NCBI GenBank assembly: GCA_030039815.1
Contig: JASHUW010000328.1
Location: forward strand, 1 to 12,700
Direction: 5' to 3'
Length of the DNA: 12,700 bases
From: Alphaproteobacteria bacterium
GTDB taxonomy: Bacteria; Pseudomonadota; Alphaproteobacteria; ATCC43930; CGMCC-115725
The translations under genes and the position numbers were made by a program. The notes beneath the pieces were generated by a model. It did no database searches. It saw nothing but the letters and a program-made list of their open reading frames with translations, and had not been told where the DNA came from. Below, piece by piece: positions 1-5,632 of the stretch; positions within the stretch are counted from its first letter, which is position 1; each line of letters opens with the position of its first letter.

Positions 1-107
1 CTCTTGTCGCGGATGAGGCCGGCAAGAAAGCGGCGTTTCGCCGGCGCGTCGGGCGAATTGGGTCGGCGATGCGTGCGGGGGTTCGGTAGCTTGATCACCA
101 CAGACAC
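1..107 (-). CDS. Partial 5' end of a minus-strand gene, possibly a TadG-like pilus assembly protein (runs off the window)
   Basis: An open frame on the minus strand runs from a GTG at 107 to the window edge and gives 35 residues, with other GTG starts at 101 and 98. It is basic and proline-rich and ends in FLAGLIRDK, with the next codon beginning AG (Arg or Ser). TadG-family proteins often start with a short basic segment such as 'LxRDRRGN' just before a membrane helix, so the visible end fits a TadG N-terminus. The gene would follow the two TadE-like genes on the same strand, and TadE/TadF/TadG genes are usually clustered. No convincing Shine-Dalgarno sequence precedes any of the GTGs. The identification is inference from about 10 residues and context; the frame could also be chance. 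Sequence to the left of the window would settle it. Confidence 0.35.
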   Translation of the reverse strand, partial: MSVVIKLPNPRTHRRPNSPDAPAKRRFLAGLIRDK

Positions 108-126
108 CGATAGAGCAAAGTGATTG

Positions 127-145
127 GGGAGCGTATTGAACTCCC
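127..145. other. Short inverted repeat in the intergenic gap left of the TadE-like genes
   Basis: GGGAG at 127-131 and CTCCC at 141-145 form a 5-bp perfect inverted repeat with a 9-nt spacer. It lies between the CtrA-like box (153-167) and the GTG at 107, so on the minus strand it would sit around the -10 or start-site region. It is not followed by a T-run in either direction, so it does not look like an intrinsic terminator. It could be an operator half-site pair or chance. Confidence 0.2.
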
Positions 146-152
146 ACGCGCT

Positions 153-167
153 TTAAAAAAAAGTTAA
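153..167. promoter_or_regulatory. Candidate CtrA-binding box, exact TTAA-N7-TTAA
   Basis: TTAA at 153-156 and TTAA at 164-167 are separated by exactly seven bases. This matches the alphaproteobacterial CtrA consensus with no mismatch in the eight defined positions. The box lies in the 115-bp gap between the end of the second TadE-like gene and the putative GTG at 107. Its centre is about 50 bp upstream of that GTG, which suits an activator site overlapping a -35 region on the minus strand. The spacer is A-rich, so part of the match may reflect local AT content. CtrA control of pilus genes is known in Caulobacter; here it is inferred. Confidence 0.5.
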
Positions 168-222
168 GACTTGGATTGTCGCCACGGCTTCAAGTAACCG
201 TTAGGCAATTACTTACCATGAC

Positions 223-846
223 TCAATTGCAGGTCTCCGTTCCGCTGGCCGGCGGGCACGGCGTTCCCTGGGTATAGGCGGGCGGCAGCAGATTGCGCGG
301 CTGCTCGGCGACTTCGGAGGTGATGACGATCGGCGAGGTGAGGAAATAGTCGAGAAGCGAGGTGTACGTATAGCTCGCCTGCACCACGATCGTGCTGCCG
401 CTCGCGCTGCCGAGTCCGGTAACGAAGCTCGTCGCGTTGGTAATTGCCGCGGCGCCGCCGCGCTGGACCTGCCAGGAGACGGTCGGACTCGCGCCCGCGC
501 TGTTATAATAGACATTGGCGACGGCGATGCCGAGATTACTCCCGCTGCTCGGATACATCACCATCTGGCCGGCGATATAGTAGTTATCGAAGTCGGTGTT
601 GCCGACGCCGCCCTGCGCGATCGAAGTCTGGCCGATAAGGTCGGCGACGGTGTTCGCGACATCGACCACCTTCATGTAGCAGATGACCCCTTCGGTGACC
701 TCGTAGAGACCGAGGGTCATCATCAACATTATCGGCAGCGCGAAGGCGAACTCGATCACCACGGTCGCGCGCGCGTCGCGCCGCAGCCGGCCGACCCCGC
801 GCCGAACACGGCCCAAAAAAGCGCGTGCGTATTGCCGCGGCCGCAT
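223..846 (-). CDS. TadE/TadF-like pseudopilin (second gene of the pair), 207 aa
   Basis: Predicted minor pilin or pilus assembly factor of the Tad system, anchored in the inner membrane. A basic N-terminus (residues 1-26, many Arg) leads into ATVVIEFAFALP, the TadE-type pilin motif, with the conserved Glu at residue 32 and a hydrophobic helix at about 29-50. The remainder is a Ser/Thr/Gly/Val-rich periplasmic region ending with two cysteines (197 and 206) that could form a disulfide. The open frame continues far upstream, but the start used here is the ATG at 846. It overlaps the stop codon of the preceding gene by one base (TGATG), so translation is probably coupled; the Shine-Dalgarno sequence is weak. 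Oddly, the residue before the expected prepilin-peptidase cut is Ala27, not Gly. TadE-family membership is well supported; TadE versus TadF versus TadG-like is not resolved. Confidence 0.8.
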   Translation of the reverse strand: MRPRQYARAFLGRVRRGVGRLRRDARATVVIEFAFALPIMLMMTLGLYEVTEGVICYMKVVDVANTVADLIGQTSIAQGGVGNTDFDNYYIAGQMVMYPSSGSNLGIAVANVYYNSAGASPTVSWQVQRGGAAAITNATSFVTGLGSASGSTIVVQASYTYTSLLDYFLTSPIVITSEVAEQPRNLLPPAYTQGTPCPPASGTETCN

Positions 847-1376
847 CAGTAGGGCTCGTTCTGGAAGACGACGGTCGACATCATCAGCGCCGTGTTGGTG
901 CTGCCGCCCAGCAGGCTGGCGATCCACGGCGTGAAGAACGGATACGCGTAGGTCACCGTGACGACCATGATCTGGCCGGCCGTGCCGGGGCTGAACCCGG
1001 AGCTCACGTATTGGCCCTGAGCGTTGACCGTCGGCGGGGTGTTGATGGCGGTTTGCGCGTCCGACCAGTCGTTGAACACCTGGGCCTGGTAGATGATGCT
1101 GCTGCATCCGATCAACGAACCGACCTCGTTGCACAGCAGAGTTTGGAACGTGCTTGTCGGGTTCGGCGACGTCTGCACCTGGCCGGTGCGGATCAGCCTG
1201 GCGGCGTCGCGCGCTGCGTTATCGAGCGTCGATTGCACGAACAGCATGAAGCCGAACTCGAAGCACGCCAGCATCATCATCATGAAGGTCGAACCGACGA
1301 TGGCGAATTCGACAGCCGCCGCGCCGCGTGCATCGAGTGCCGCCAACCAACGCTTCAACCGGCCAATCAACCTCAC
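846..1376 (-). CDS. tadE: TadE-like pseudopilin, 176 aa
   Basis: Predicted TadE-family pseudopilin of the Flp/Tad pilus. A basic leader of 18 residues ends in ARG, followed by AAAVEFAIVG: the Gly18 cleavage point, Glu23 at +5 and a hydrophobic helix at about 24-48. This is the canonical TadE/prepilin pattern cut by TadV/CpaA-type peptidases. The periplasmic part has a cysteine pair (82 and 91) and ends NEPY. I chose the GTG at 1376 because GGGAGG (1384-1389) lies seven bases before it. An in-frame ATG at 1415 would add 13 residues but has no Shine-Dalgarno sequence. It is the first gene of a minus-strand unit, overlaps the next gene by one base, and is divergent from cpaA. Family membership is firm; the exact paralogue name is less so. 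Confidence 0.85.
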   Translation of the reverse strand: MRLIGRLKRWLAALDARGAAAVEFAIVGSTFMMMMLACFEFGFMLFVQSTLDNAARDAARLIRTGQVQTSPNPTSTFQTLLCNEVGSLIGCSSIIYQAQVFNDWSDAQTAINTPPTVNAQGQYVSSGFSPGTAGQIMVVTVTYAYPFFTPWIASLLGGSTNTALMMSTVVFQNEPY

Positions 1377-1383
1377 CGACCTG

Positions 1384-1389
1384 CCTCCC
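1384..1389 (-). promoter_or_regulatory. Ribosome binding site that decides the tadE start
   Basis: GGGAGG on the minus strand, seven bases before the GTG at 1376. It lies inside the reading frame that opens at the ATG at 1415 and argues that the GTG is the real start, giving a short leader peptide as expected for TadE. Confidence 0.6.
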
Positions 1390-1471
1390 GGGGCCCATGG
1401 CCCTGAGGATTTCATCGCGCACGACGGCGCACCGCCCGATGGCGGCCACCGTGGACGCTACCCCGCCGCAT

Positions 1472-1486
1472 TTAAGAAAGCGTTAC
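1472..1486 (-). promoter_or_regulatory. Candidate CtrA-like box upstream of the tadE operon (7 of 8 positions)
   Basis: Read on the minus strand this is GTAA, seven bases, then TTAA: one mismatch to TTAA-N7-TTAA. It lies about 96 bp before the GTG at 1376 (57 bp before the alternative ATG at 1415). TAGCGT at 1460-1455 on the minus strand is a weak possible -10. The call rests on the spacing, the location and two similar boxes elsewhere in the locus. Confidence 0.4.
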
Positions 1487-1517
1487 GGGAACCTGCGGGC
1501 GCGATTCGCCTAAAAGT

Positions 1518-1547
1518 CTCGCGCTTCGCGATTTTCCGTGGCGCGAG
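1518..1547. other. 7-bp inverted repeat in the divergent intergenic region
   Basis: CTCGCGC at 1518-1524 and GCGCGAG at 1541-1547 are perfect inverted copies with a 16-nt spacer. The repeat lies between the two CtrA-like boxes. There is no T-run after it, so it is not a typical terminator. An operator or a leader hairpin is possible, but in sequence this GC-rich it may be chance. Confidence 0.2.
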
Positions 1548-1771
1548 GCGGATCGTACCGCGACGGATTTCTTCGTTACGGTAGTTCAACGCACGGGCCT
1601 CGAACGAGCGGCAAGACGTTGGAAAACCGTGGCCGACCGCCGCATGCGCGCGAATGCAAGCAAGCATCGGCCGGTCGGTTCACCGCGCTTGAGATGACGC
1701 GACGGACAGGTCGGCGGCAAACCGCAGGGATTTGCCTCATAATATCGCGGGGTTGCGGGAAGCGCCGGCGA

Positions 1772-1786
1772 TTATGCCTTCGTTAA
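1772..1786 (+). promoter_or_regulatory. Candidate CtrA-like box upstream of the cpaA operon (7 of 8 positions)
   Basis: TTAT at 1772-1775, seven bases, then TTAA at 1783-1786, continuing as CCA, which matches the extended CtrA half-site TTAACCA. GATATC at 1801-1806 is a possible -10. The box lies about 83 bp before the cpaA ATG at 1869. There is one mismatch in the first half-site. Regulation of the main tad operon by a CtrA-type response regulator is inferred. Confidence 0.45.
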
Positions 1787-1857
1787 CCAATGTTGGTGAG
1801 GATATCGGCGACTGAACGCCGGACATGTCGTCCCGCGTTCGAGGTGTCTAAGGCGGC

Positions 1858-1862
1858 GGGAG
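1858..1862 (+). promoter_or_regulatory. Ribosome binding site that decides the cpaA start
   Basis: GGGAG ends directly against the ATG at 1863, too close to serve it, but is six bases before the in-frame ATG at 1869. The second ATG is therefore the likely start. Confidence 0.55.
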
Positions 1863-1868
1863 ATGTTT

Positions 1869-2372
1869 ATGGCGGTGCAGTTGCAATTCGCCGCACTGTT
1901 AGCGTTCGCTGCTCTGATGTTGCTCGCCGCGATCGAGGATTTGCGGCGGCTGGTCATTCCGAACGCGCTGACCTTGTCGTTGTGCGTCCTTTGGCCGCTC
2001 TACGCGCTGGCGACACCGACGCTGTTTGTCACGCTCGGCTCCCTCGCCTGCGCGCTCGTGGTCTTCCTGGCGGGCGCCCTGCTCTTCTCGCGCGGCTATG
2101 TCGGCGGCGGAGACGTCAAGCTGCTGGCGGCGGCCGCGCTGTGGGCGGGCCCTGGCAAGGCCGTGCCGCTGATGGTGGTGACCGGGGTGCTCGGGGGCAT
2201 GCTCGCGCTCTTCCTGCTGATCCCGCCCGGCGCGCATTTGGCGACGCTGGCCCGCGCCAAGCTCGGCCCCGCTGACGCATCGGTCAAGAGCGGCCTGGCA
2301 ACCCCGGTTCCTTACGGCATCGCCATCGCGGCCGCGGCGATGATCGTGATTTTCGTGCCACATTTCCGTTGA
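1869..2372 (+). CDS. cpaA: Prepilin peptidase CpaA/TadV (A24 family), 167 aa
   Basis: Inner-membrane aspartyl protease that removes the leader peptide from Flp prepilins and TadE-type pseudopilins. The protein is almost entirely hydrophobic, with several membrane segments. Both catalytic aspartates are visible: Asp24 in AAIEDLRRLVIPN (the first motif, followed by the usual basic residues and IPN) and Asp82 in GGGDVKL (the GxGD motif). It is the short TadV/CpaA type without the N-terminal methyltransferase domain of PilD. The start at 1869 is preferred for its Shine-Dalgarno spacing; using the ATG at 1863 would add two residues. It is the first gene of the plus-strand tad operon, and cpaB follows after 7 bp. 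Its likely substrates here are the divergently encoded TadE-like proteins and a Flp pilin encoded elsewhere. Confidence 0.93.
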   Translation: MAVQLQFAALLAFAALMLLAAIEDLRRLVIPNALTLSLCVLWPLYALATPTLFVTLGSLACALVVFLAGALLFSRGYVGGGDVKLLAAAALWAGPGKAVPLMVVTGVLGGMLALFLLIPPGAHLATLARAKLGPADASVKSGLATPVPYGIAIAAAAMIVIFVPHFR

Positions 2373-2379
2373 GAGCGCC

Positions 2380-3372
2380 ATGCGTGCCCGCACAATGATC
2401 CTACTCGTCGTCGCCCTGGTCCTGGCGGGCGGCACTACGATGATGGCCCGCGTGTGGCTGGCCTCGCAGCGCGCGGCGAAACAGGAAGCCGCACCCATCG
2501 CCGTGCCGACGCCGGCGAAATCGGTGTTGATCGCCCGCAAGTCGATCGCGCCGGGGCAGCTGCTGAAGCCGAGCGACCTGGCCTGGGAGCAGTGGCCCGA
2601 GGGTGGCCTGGACAAGAATTACATCCTGCTCGGCACGCGGACGCCCGAGACCTATTCGGGTTGGGTGGCGAAGCAGCCGATCGCCGCCGGTGAGCCGCTG
2701 ACCGAGGCGAAGATCGTCGCCCCCGGCAATCGCGGCTTCCTCGCCGCGGTGCTGCACCCGGGCATGCGCGCGGTGTCGGTGCCGGTGAGCGTCACCTCGG
2801 ACATTTCGGGCTTTGTGTTTCCCGGCGACATGGTCGACCTGATTGTCACTTACTCGGTGCAGGATCGCCCGGTCCCCGGCCAGCAGAACAGCGGGCCGCT
2901 GCTCGATCACAAGATTTCCGAGACCGTGCTGCGCGACATCCGGGTCATCGCCATCGACCAGAAGCTCGAGAGCAAACCGGGAGAAGCGGTCGTCGCCAAG
3001 ACCGTGACGTTCGAGGTCACCCCGAAGCAGAGCGAGGTCATCGCTCTCGCCAACGAGATGGGTAAACTCTCGCTGAGCCTGCGCAGCCTCGTCCCGGGAC
3101 CCGACCAGCTCAAGCAGGAAGTCGCCGACAAGCAGGAAGTCGCCGACCAGCAGCAAGTCGCGGACACGTCTTCACCATCGTCACCATCAGCATCGTCCGA
3201 TCCGCCGGATACCCCCAACTCTGCGACCTACACCGTGGATAGCGACATCAGTCCGCTTCTGCATTCTCCCGACCGCGCCCATGGCCCGCGCGGGAGCATC
3301 GAAGACGACCGGGTCACGATCCTGCGGGGCGGCGGCCAGAGCACGGCGACGTCAGTCGTACAGCAGCAATAA
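2380..3372 (+). CDS. cpaB: Flp pilus assembly protein CpaB/RcpC, 330 aa
   Basis: Periplasmic protein anchored by one N-terminal helix (about residues 5-27) that works with the CpaC secretin in Tad pilus export. A SAF-type domain follows at about 46-112 (VLIARKSIAPGQLL; PIAAGEPLTEAKI), then the RcpC/CpaB domain at about 120-240 (PGMRAVSVPV, FPGDMVDLIVTY, VTFEVTPKQSEVIALA). Residues 245-262 are three copies of a six-residue unit like KQEVAD, then a Ser/Pro-rich linker (264-280), and the tail carries DDRVTILRG, a segment often seen at the end of CpaB proteins. The start ATG has a GAGAG just before it, 7 bp after cpaA. The tandem repeat and Ser/Pro linker make the C-terminal third unusual; the fold assignment is secure. 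Confidence 0.92.
   Translation: MRARTMILLVVALVLAGGTTMMARVWLASQRAAKQEAAPIAVPTPAKSVLIARKSIAPGQLLKPSDLAWEQWPEGGLDKNYILLGTRTPETYSGWVAKQPIAAGEPLTEAKIVAPGNRGFLAAVLHPGMRAVSVPVSVTSDISGFVFPGDMVDLIVTYSVQDRPVPGQQNSGPLLDHKISETVLRDIRVIAIDQKLESKPGEAVVAKTVTFEVTPKQSEVIALANEMGKLSLSLRSLVPGPDQLKQEVADKQEVADQQQVADTSSPSSPSASSDPPDTPNSATYTVDSDISPLLHSPDRAHGPRGSIEDDRVTILRGGGQSTATSVVQQQ
3112..3165 (+). repeat. 18-bp tandem repeat, three copies, inside cpaB
   Basis: Units are 3112-3129, 3130-3147 and 3148-3165. The first two are identical and the third differs at three positions. Each unit encodes six residues (KQEVAD, KQEVAD, QQQVAD), so copy-number change would keep the reading frame. It lies between the RcpC domain and a Ser/Pro linker and probably acts as a flexible or helical spacer. 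Confidence 0.9.
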
Positions 3373-3387
3373 TATTGGGGGGTTGTG

Positions 3388-4926
3388 ATGTCTCGTTGGC
3401 TAGCTTGTCTATTCGCGGCATCGGCGCTGGTTCAATTCGTCCCGACGAGCGTCGCCGAAGGCCCGACGCCGTCGTCTCCGGCACCTGCATCGGCGCCGCC
3501 GACCGCTGCTCCGCCAGCCACCGCGGCGCCGAGCAGCTTGCCGGCCGCGATGAGCCAGATTCCCGCGACCGGCACGCCTATCGTGCTTGAAGCGGGCAAA
3601 GGCACGCTGATCCGGCTGAGCGGGCCGGCGTCCACGGTGTTCGTCGCCAACCCAGACATCGCTGACGTGCAGGTCAAGTCGCCCGAGCTCATCTACATCA
3701 GCGCCAAGGCGCCGGGCGAAACCGTGGTTTACGCCGTTGACGCGTCGAGCAACGTCTTGCTGCACTCGCCGGTACGGGTCGATCACGACCTGTCGCGGAT
3801 GCGCGATTCGATGCGCCAGCTGATGCCCGGCGAAAACATCAACGTCAGCTCGGTGGATAACTCGGTCGTGCTGAGCGGCGACGTCTCGACCGAAGGGCGC
3901 GCGGAAAAGGCGCGAGCGCTGGCCGCCTCGATCGCCCGCTCCACCGACGTTAAGGACGCGGTCGTCGTCAATCAGCTCGCCGTCGACACACCGAACCAGG
4001 TCAATCTGCGCGTTCGCATAGCCGAGGTGAACCGCACCGCGCTGAAAGCGCTCGGCTTCAACTGGGGGACGCCGGCAGCTAATTGCGGCGTCGCGCCGGG
4101 CGTGCCGTGCGGTCTCGTCACCAACTTCCTCCAGACCAACAACCCGATCACCAACGGGAGCATCGCCAACACCAACACGATCTCCTACGGCATACCCCTC
4201 CCCGGAACGGGGGCGCGCATCCAGGCCGAGCTCGATGCGCTATCGCAGGAGAATCTCATCACGACGCTCGCCGAGCCGAACCTGACCGCCACTTCGGGTC
4301 AAACGGCAAGCTTCCTTGCCGGCGGCGAATTCCCGGTGCCGGTGGCCGCCTCGTCCGCGACGACAGGCGCGCCGACGATCACCGTTGATTTCAAAACCTT
4401 CGGCGTCGAGCTCGACTTCACGCCGACGATCATCGATGCGACGCATCTGAGCCTCAAGGTACGGCCCGAGGTCAGCGAGCTAACCAGCACCGGCGCCGTC
4501 TCGGTGCCGATCAGCGCGACGGCGACGGTGCAGATCCCAGCGCTCACCGTGCGCCGCGCCGAAACCACGGTCGAGCTCGCAAGCGGTCAAAGCTTCGCGC
4601 TTGCCGGTCTGCTCGAGAACACGACCGAGCAGGACATCTCGAAGCTGCCCTGGCTCGGCGACGTGCCCATCCTCGGGCAGCTGTTCCGCTCGCAGCTCTT
4701 TCAGCATAACGAGACCGAGCTCGTCATCATCGTGACGCCATACCTGGTGAAGCCCTCGTCGACCCGCCTTGCGGCGCCGACCGACGGTTTCATTCTGCCG
4801 CATGACGCGCAGAGCATCGCCACGGCGGCGACCTACAAACAGACATTGCCCGCCCCGGCAAAAGGCCCCCAGCCGGCGGGTGGTGAGCAGGGCCTCATCG
4901 GCCCTGTGGGCTTCAAGCTCGATTAG
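3388..4926 (+). CDS. cpaC: Tad secretin CpaC/RcpA, 512 aa
   Basis: Outer-membrane secretin that forms the pore for Flp pilus exit. Visible in order are a signal peptide (residues 1-23, cut likely after SVA), a Pro/Ala-rich linker (27-60), the pilus-type N-terminal domain at about 65-120 (EAGKGTLIRLSGPASTVFVA, ADVQVKSPELIYI), a BON-like segment at about 130-200 (SVVLSGDVST), and the secretin core at about 275-455. The core includes the typical ENLITTLAEPNLTATSGQTA, FLAGGEFPVPV, RRAETTVELASGQSFALAGLL, LPWLGDVPILGQLF and ETELVIIVTPYLV. I chose the ATG at 3388 because the G-run at 3377-3382 is five bases upstream; a GTG one codon earlier is too close. A cysteine pair (233, 241) precedes the core. 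The short tail after 460 is non-conserved. It follows cpaB by 15 bp. Confidence 0.95.
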   Translation: MSRWLACLFAASALVQFVPTSVAEGPTPSSPAPASAPPTAAPPATAAPSSLPAAMSQIPATGTPIVLEAGKGTLIRLSGPASTVFVANPDIADVQVKSPELIYISAKAPGETVVYAVDASSNVLLHSPVRVDHDLSRMRDSMRQLMPGENINVSSVDNSVVLSGDVSTEGRAEKARALAASIARSTDVKDAVVVNQLAVDTPNQVNLRVRIAEVNRTALKALGFNWGTPAANCGVAPGVPCGLVTNFLQTNNPITNGSIANTNTISYGIPLPGTGARIQAELDALSQENLITTLAEPNLTATSGQTASFLAGGEFPVPVAASSATTGAPTITVDFKTFGVELDFTPTIIDATHLSLKVRPEVSELTSTGAVSVPISATATVQIPALTVRRAETTVELASGQSFALAGLLENTTEQDISKLPWLGDVPILGQLFRSQLFQHNETELVIIVTPYLVKPSSTRLAAPTDGFILPHDAQSIATAATYKQTLPAPAKGPQPAGGEQGLIGPVGFKLD

Positions 4927-4936
4927 GGGGCAGGCG

Positions 4937-5632
4937 ATGAACACGAAACGCGCTCTTTTGGCTGTGGGCTTGACGCTGTTGGTCGGGGCCTGCGCGCCGG
5001 TCACCTCGTACACCGACGCCGAGGCGCCGAGGCAGCTCAAGCTCGATACCGCGACGACGCAGTTCGACCTGCGCTTCGCGCCGGGTTCGGGGGCGCTCGC
5101 CTCGGTTGACGCGGCTCGACTGCAGCACGCCGCCGCGACCAACGAAATCAACCCGAGCGACCGGGTCATGGTCGATGTCGCCGGCGCGCCGTATCTGGCC
5201 AAGCAACGCTTCGCCTCGGTGTCGGCGCTGCTGCTGCGTTACGGGATCGTCCCGGTTGCCGGCGAGCAGGATGCGCCACCCAATCATGCGATCGTCGCCG
5301 TCCAGCGCACGCTGGTGACGCTGCCGCCTTGTCCGAATTGGAGCAAGCGCCCCTACTCGGATTTCACCAACCAACCGAGCAGCAATTTTGGCTGCGCCAC
5401 CGAAACCAATCTCGGGATGATGGTCGCCAACCCGACTGATCTGGCGAGTGGGTTGCCGCTCGGTTCGACAGCCGGGCAGCCCGCCTCCGCGGCGGTCAAC
5501 CGCTATCTGAATGACAAGGTCGAGCTGCCCACCGCGAACACGGCGCTGCCGGTCGCGGTTCAGAGCTCGAGCCAGGGTTCGAACCAAGGTTCTGGTTCAG
5601 GTCCAGGTGCAGGCACAGGTGGGAGTCAGTGA
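4937..5632 (+). CDS. cpaD: Tad pilus lipoprotein CpaD, 231 aa
   Basis: Outer-membrane lipoprotein of the alphaproteobacterial Tad machine, thought to support secretin function. The N-terminus is a lipoprotein signal with lipobox LVGAC, the acylated residue being Cys19. The family signature is clear at about 132-170: PCPNWS, then SSNFGCATETNLGMMVANPTDLASG. The frame is open upstream of 4937, but the ATG at 4937 has a G-rich ribosome site, lies 10 bp after cpaC, and places the signal peptide at the terminus. The last 20 or so residues are Ser/Gly/Gln-rich low complexity, encoded by hexamer-like repeats. The stop overlaps the cpaE ATG by one base (TGATG), so the two are likely translationally coupled. 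Confidence 0.92.
   Translation: MNTKRALLAVGLTLLVGACAPVTSYTDAEAPRQLKLDTATTQFDLRFAPGSGALASVDAARLQHAAATNEINPSDRVMVDVAGAPYLAKQRFASVSALLLRYGIVPVAGEQDAPPNHAIVAVQRTLVTLPPCPNWSKRPYSDFTNQPSSNFGCATETNLGMMVANPTDLASGLPLGSTAGQPASAAVNRYLNDKVELPTANTALPVAVQSSSQGSNQGSGSGPGAGTGGSQ
5574..5629 (+). repeat. Low-complexity GGT/CAGG repeat tract at the 3' end of cpaD
   Basis: Imperfect hexamer-like repetition of GGTTC and CAGGT/C elements encodes the Ser/Gly/Gln tail of CpaD. It includes a 10-bp perfect palindrome, GGTTCGAACC, at 5576-5585. It is in frame and ends in the ribosome binding site of cpaE (GGGAG at 5621-5625). Confidence 0.6.

Larger units (their letters stand above)
1377..1868. other. Divergent intergenic region between tadE and cpaA, no gene recognised
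   Basis: About 490 bp between the two divergent pilus operons. I read the frames on both strands for a Flp pilin (a short protein with a Gly-xxxx-Glu-Tyr type motif and one hydrophobic helix) and found none; the open frames here encode Arg-rich peptides with no family resemblance. The region holds two CtrA-like boxes (1472-1486 and 1772-1786), one near each end and each facing its own operon, and a 7-bp inverted repeat (1518-1547). It most likely carries two divergent promoters. The length leaves room for a small RNA or a longer leader, for which I see no direct evidence. Confidence 0.6.

Noticed and set aside
1..89. Plus-strand open tail ending at TAG 87-89 as the end of another gene
   Set aside because: Only 28 codons with no recognisable motif. 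The opposing minus-strand frame has better context, though neither can be decided within the window.
127..162. Inverted repeat plus A-run read as an intrinsic terminator for the TadE-like genes
   Set aside because: On the minus strand the T-run comes before the hairpin, and on the plus strand the run is A, so the order is wrong for a terminator.
847..1134. 96-residue upstream extension of the second TadE-like gene
   Set aside because: It overlaps the first TadE-like gene in another frame, has a His/Arg-rich sequence, and would bury the pilin leader. The ATG at 846 overlapping the previous stop is a better start.
1538..1786. Small plus-strand open frame (82 codons) in the divergent region as a hidden pilin
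   Set aside because: It is Arg/Gly-rich, without a hydrophobic helix or a pilin motif, and overlaps the cpaA-side CtrA-like box.
1899..2615. Minus-strand open frame opposite cpaA and cpaB
   Set aside because: Low-complexity Arg/Gln-rich translation antisense to the prepilin peptidase; a shadow of real coding sequence.
4769..4936. Possible 56-residue N-terminal extension of CpaD
   Set aside because: It overlaps the end of cpaC and would place the lipoprotein signal internally. The ATG at 4937 has a ribosome site.
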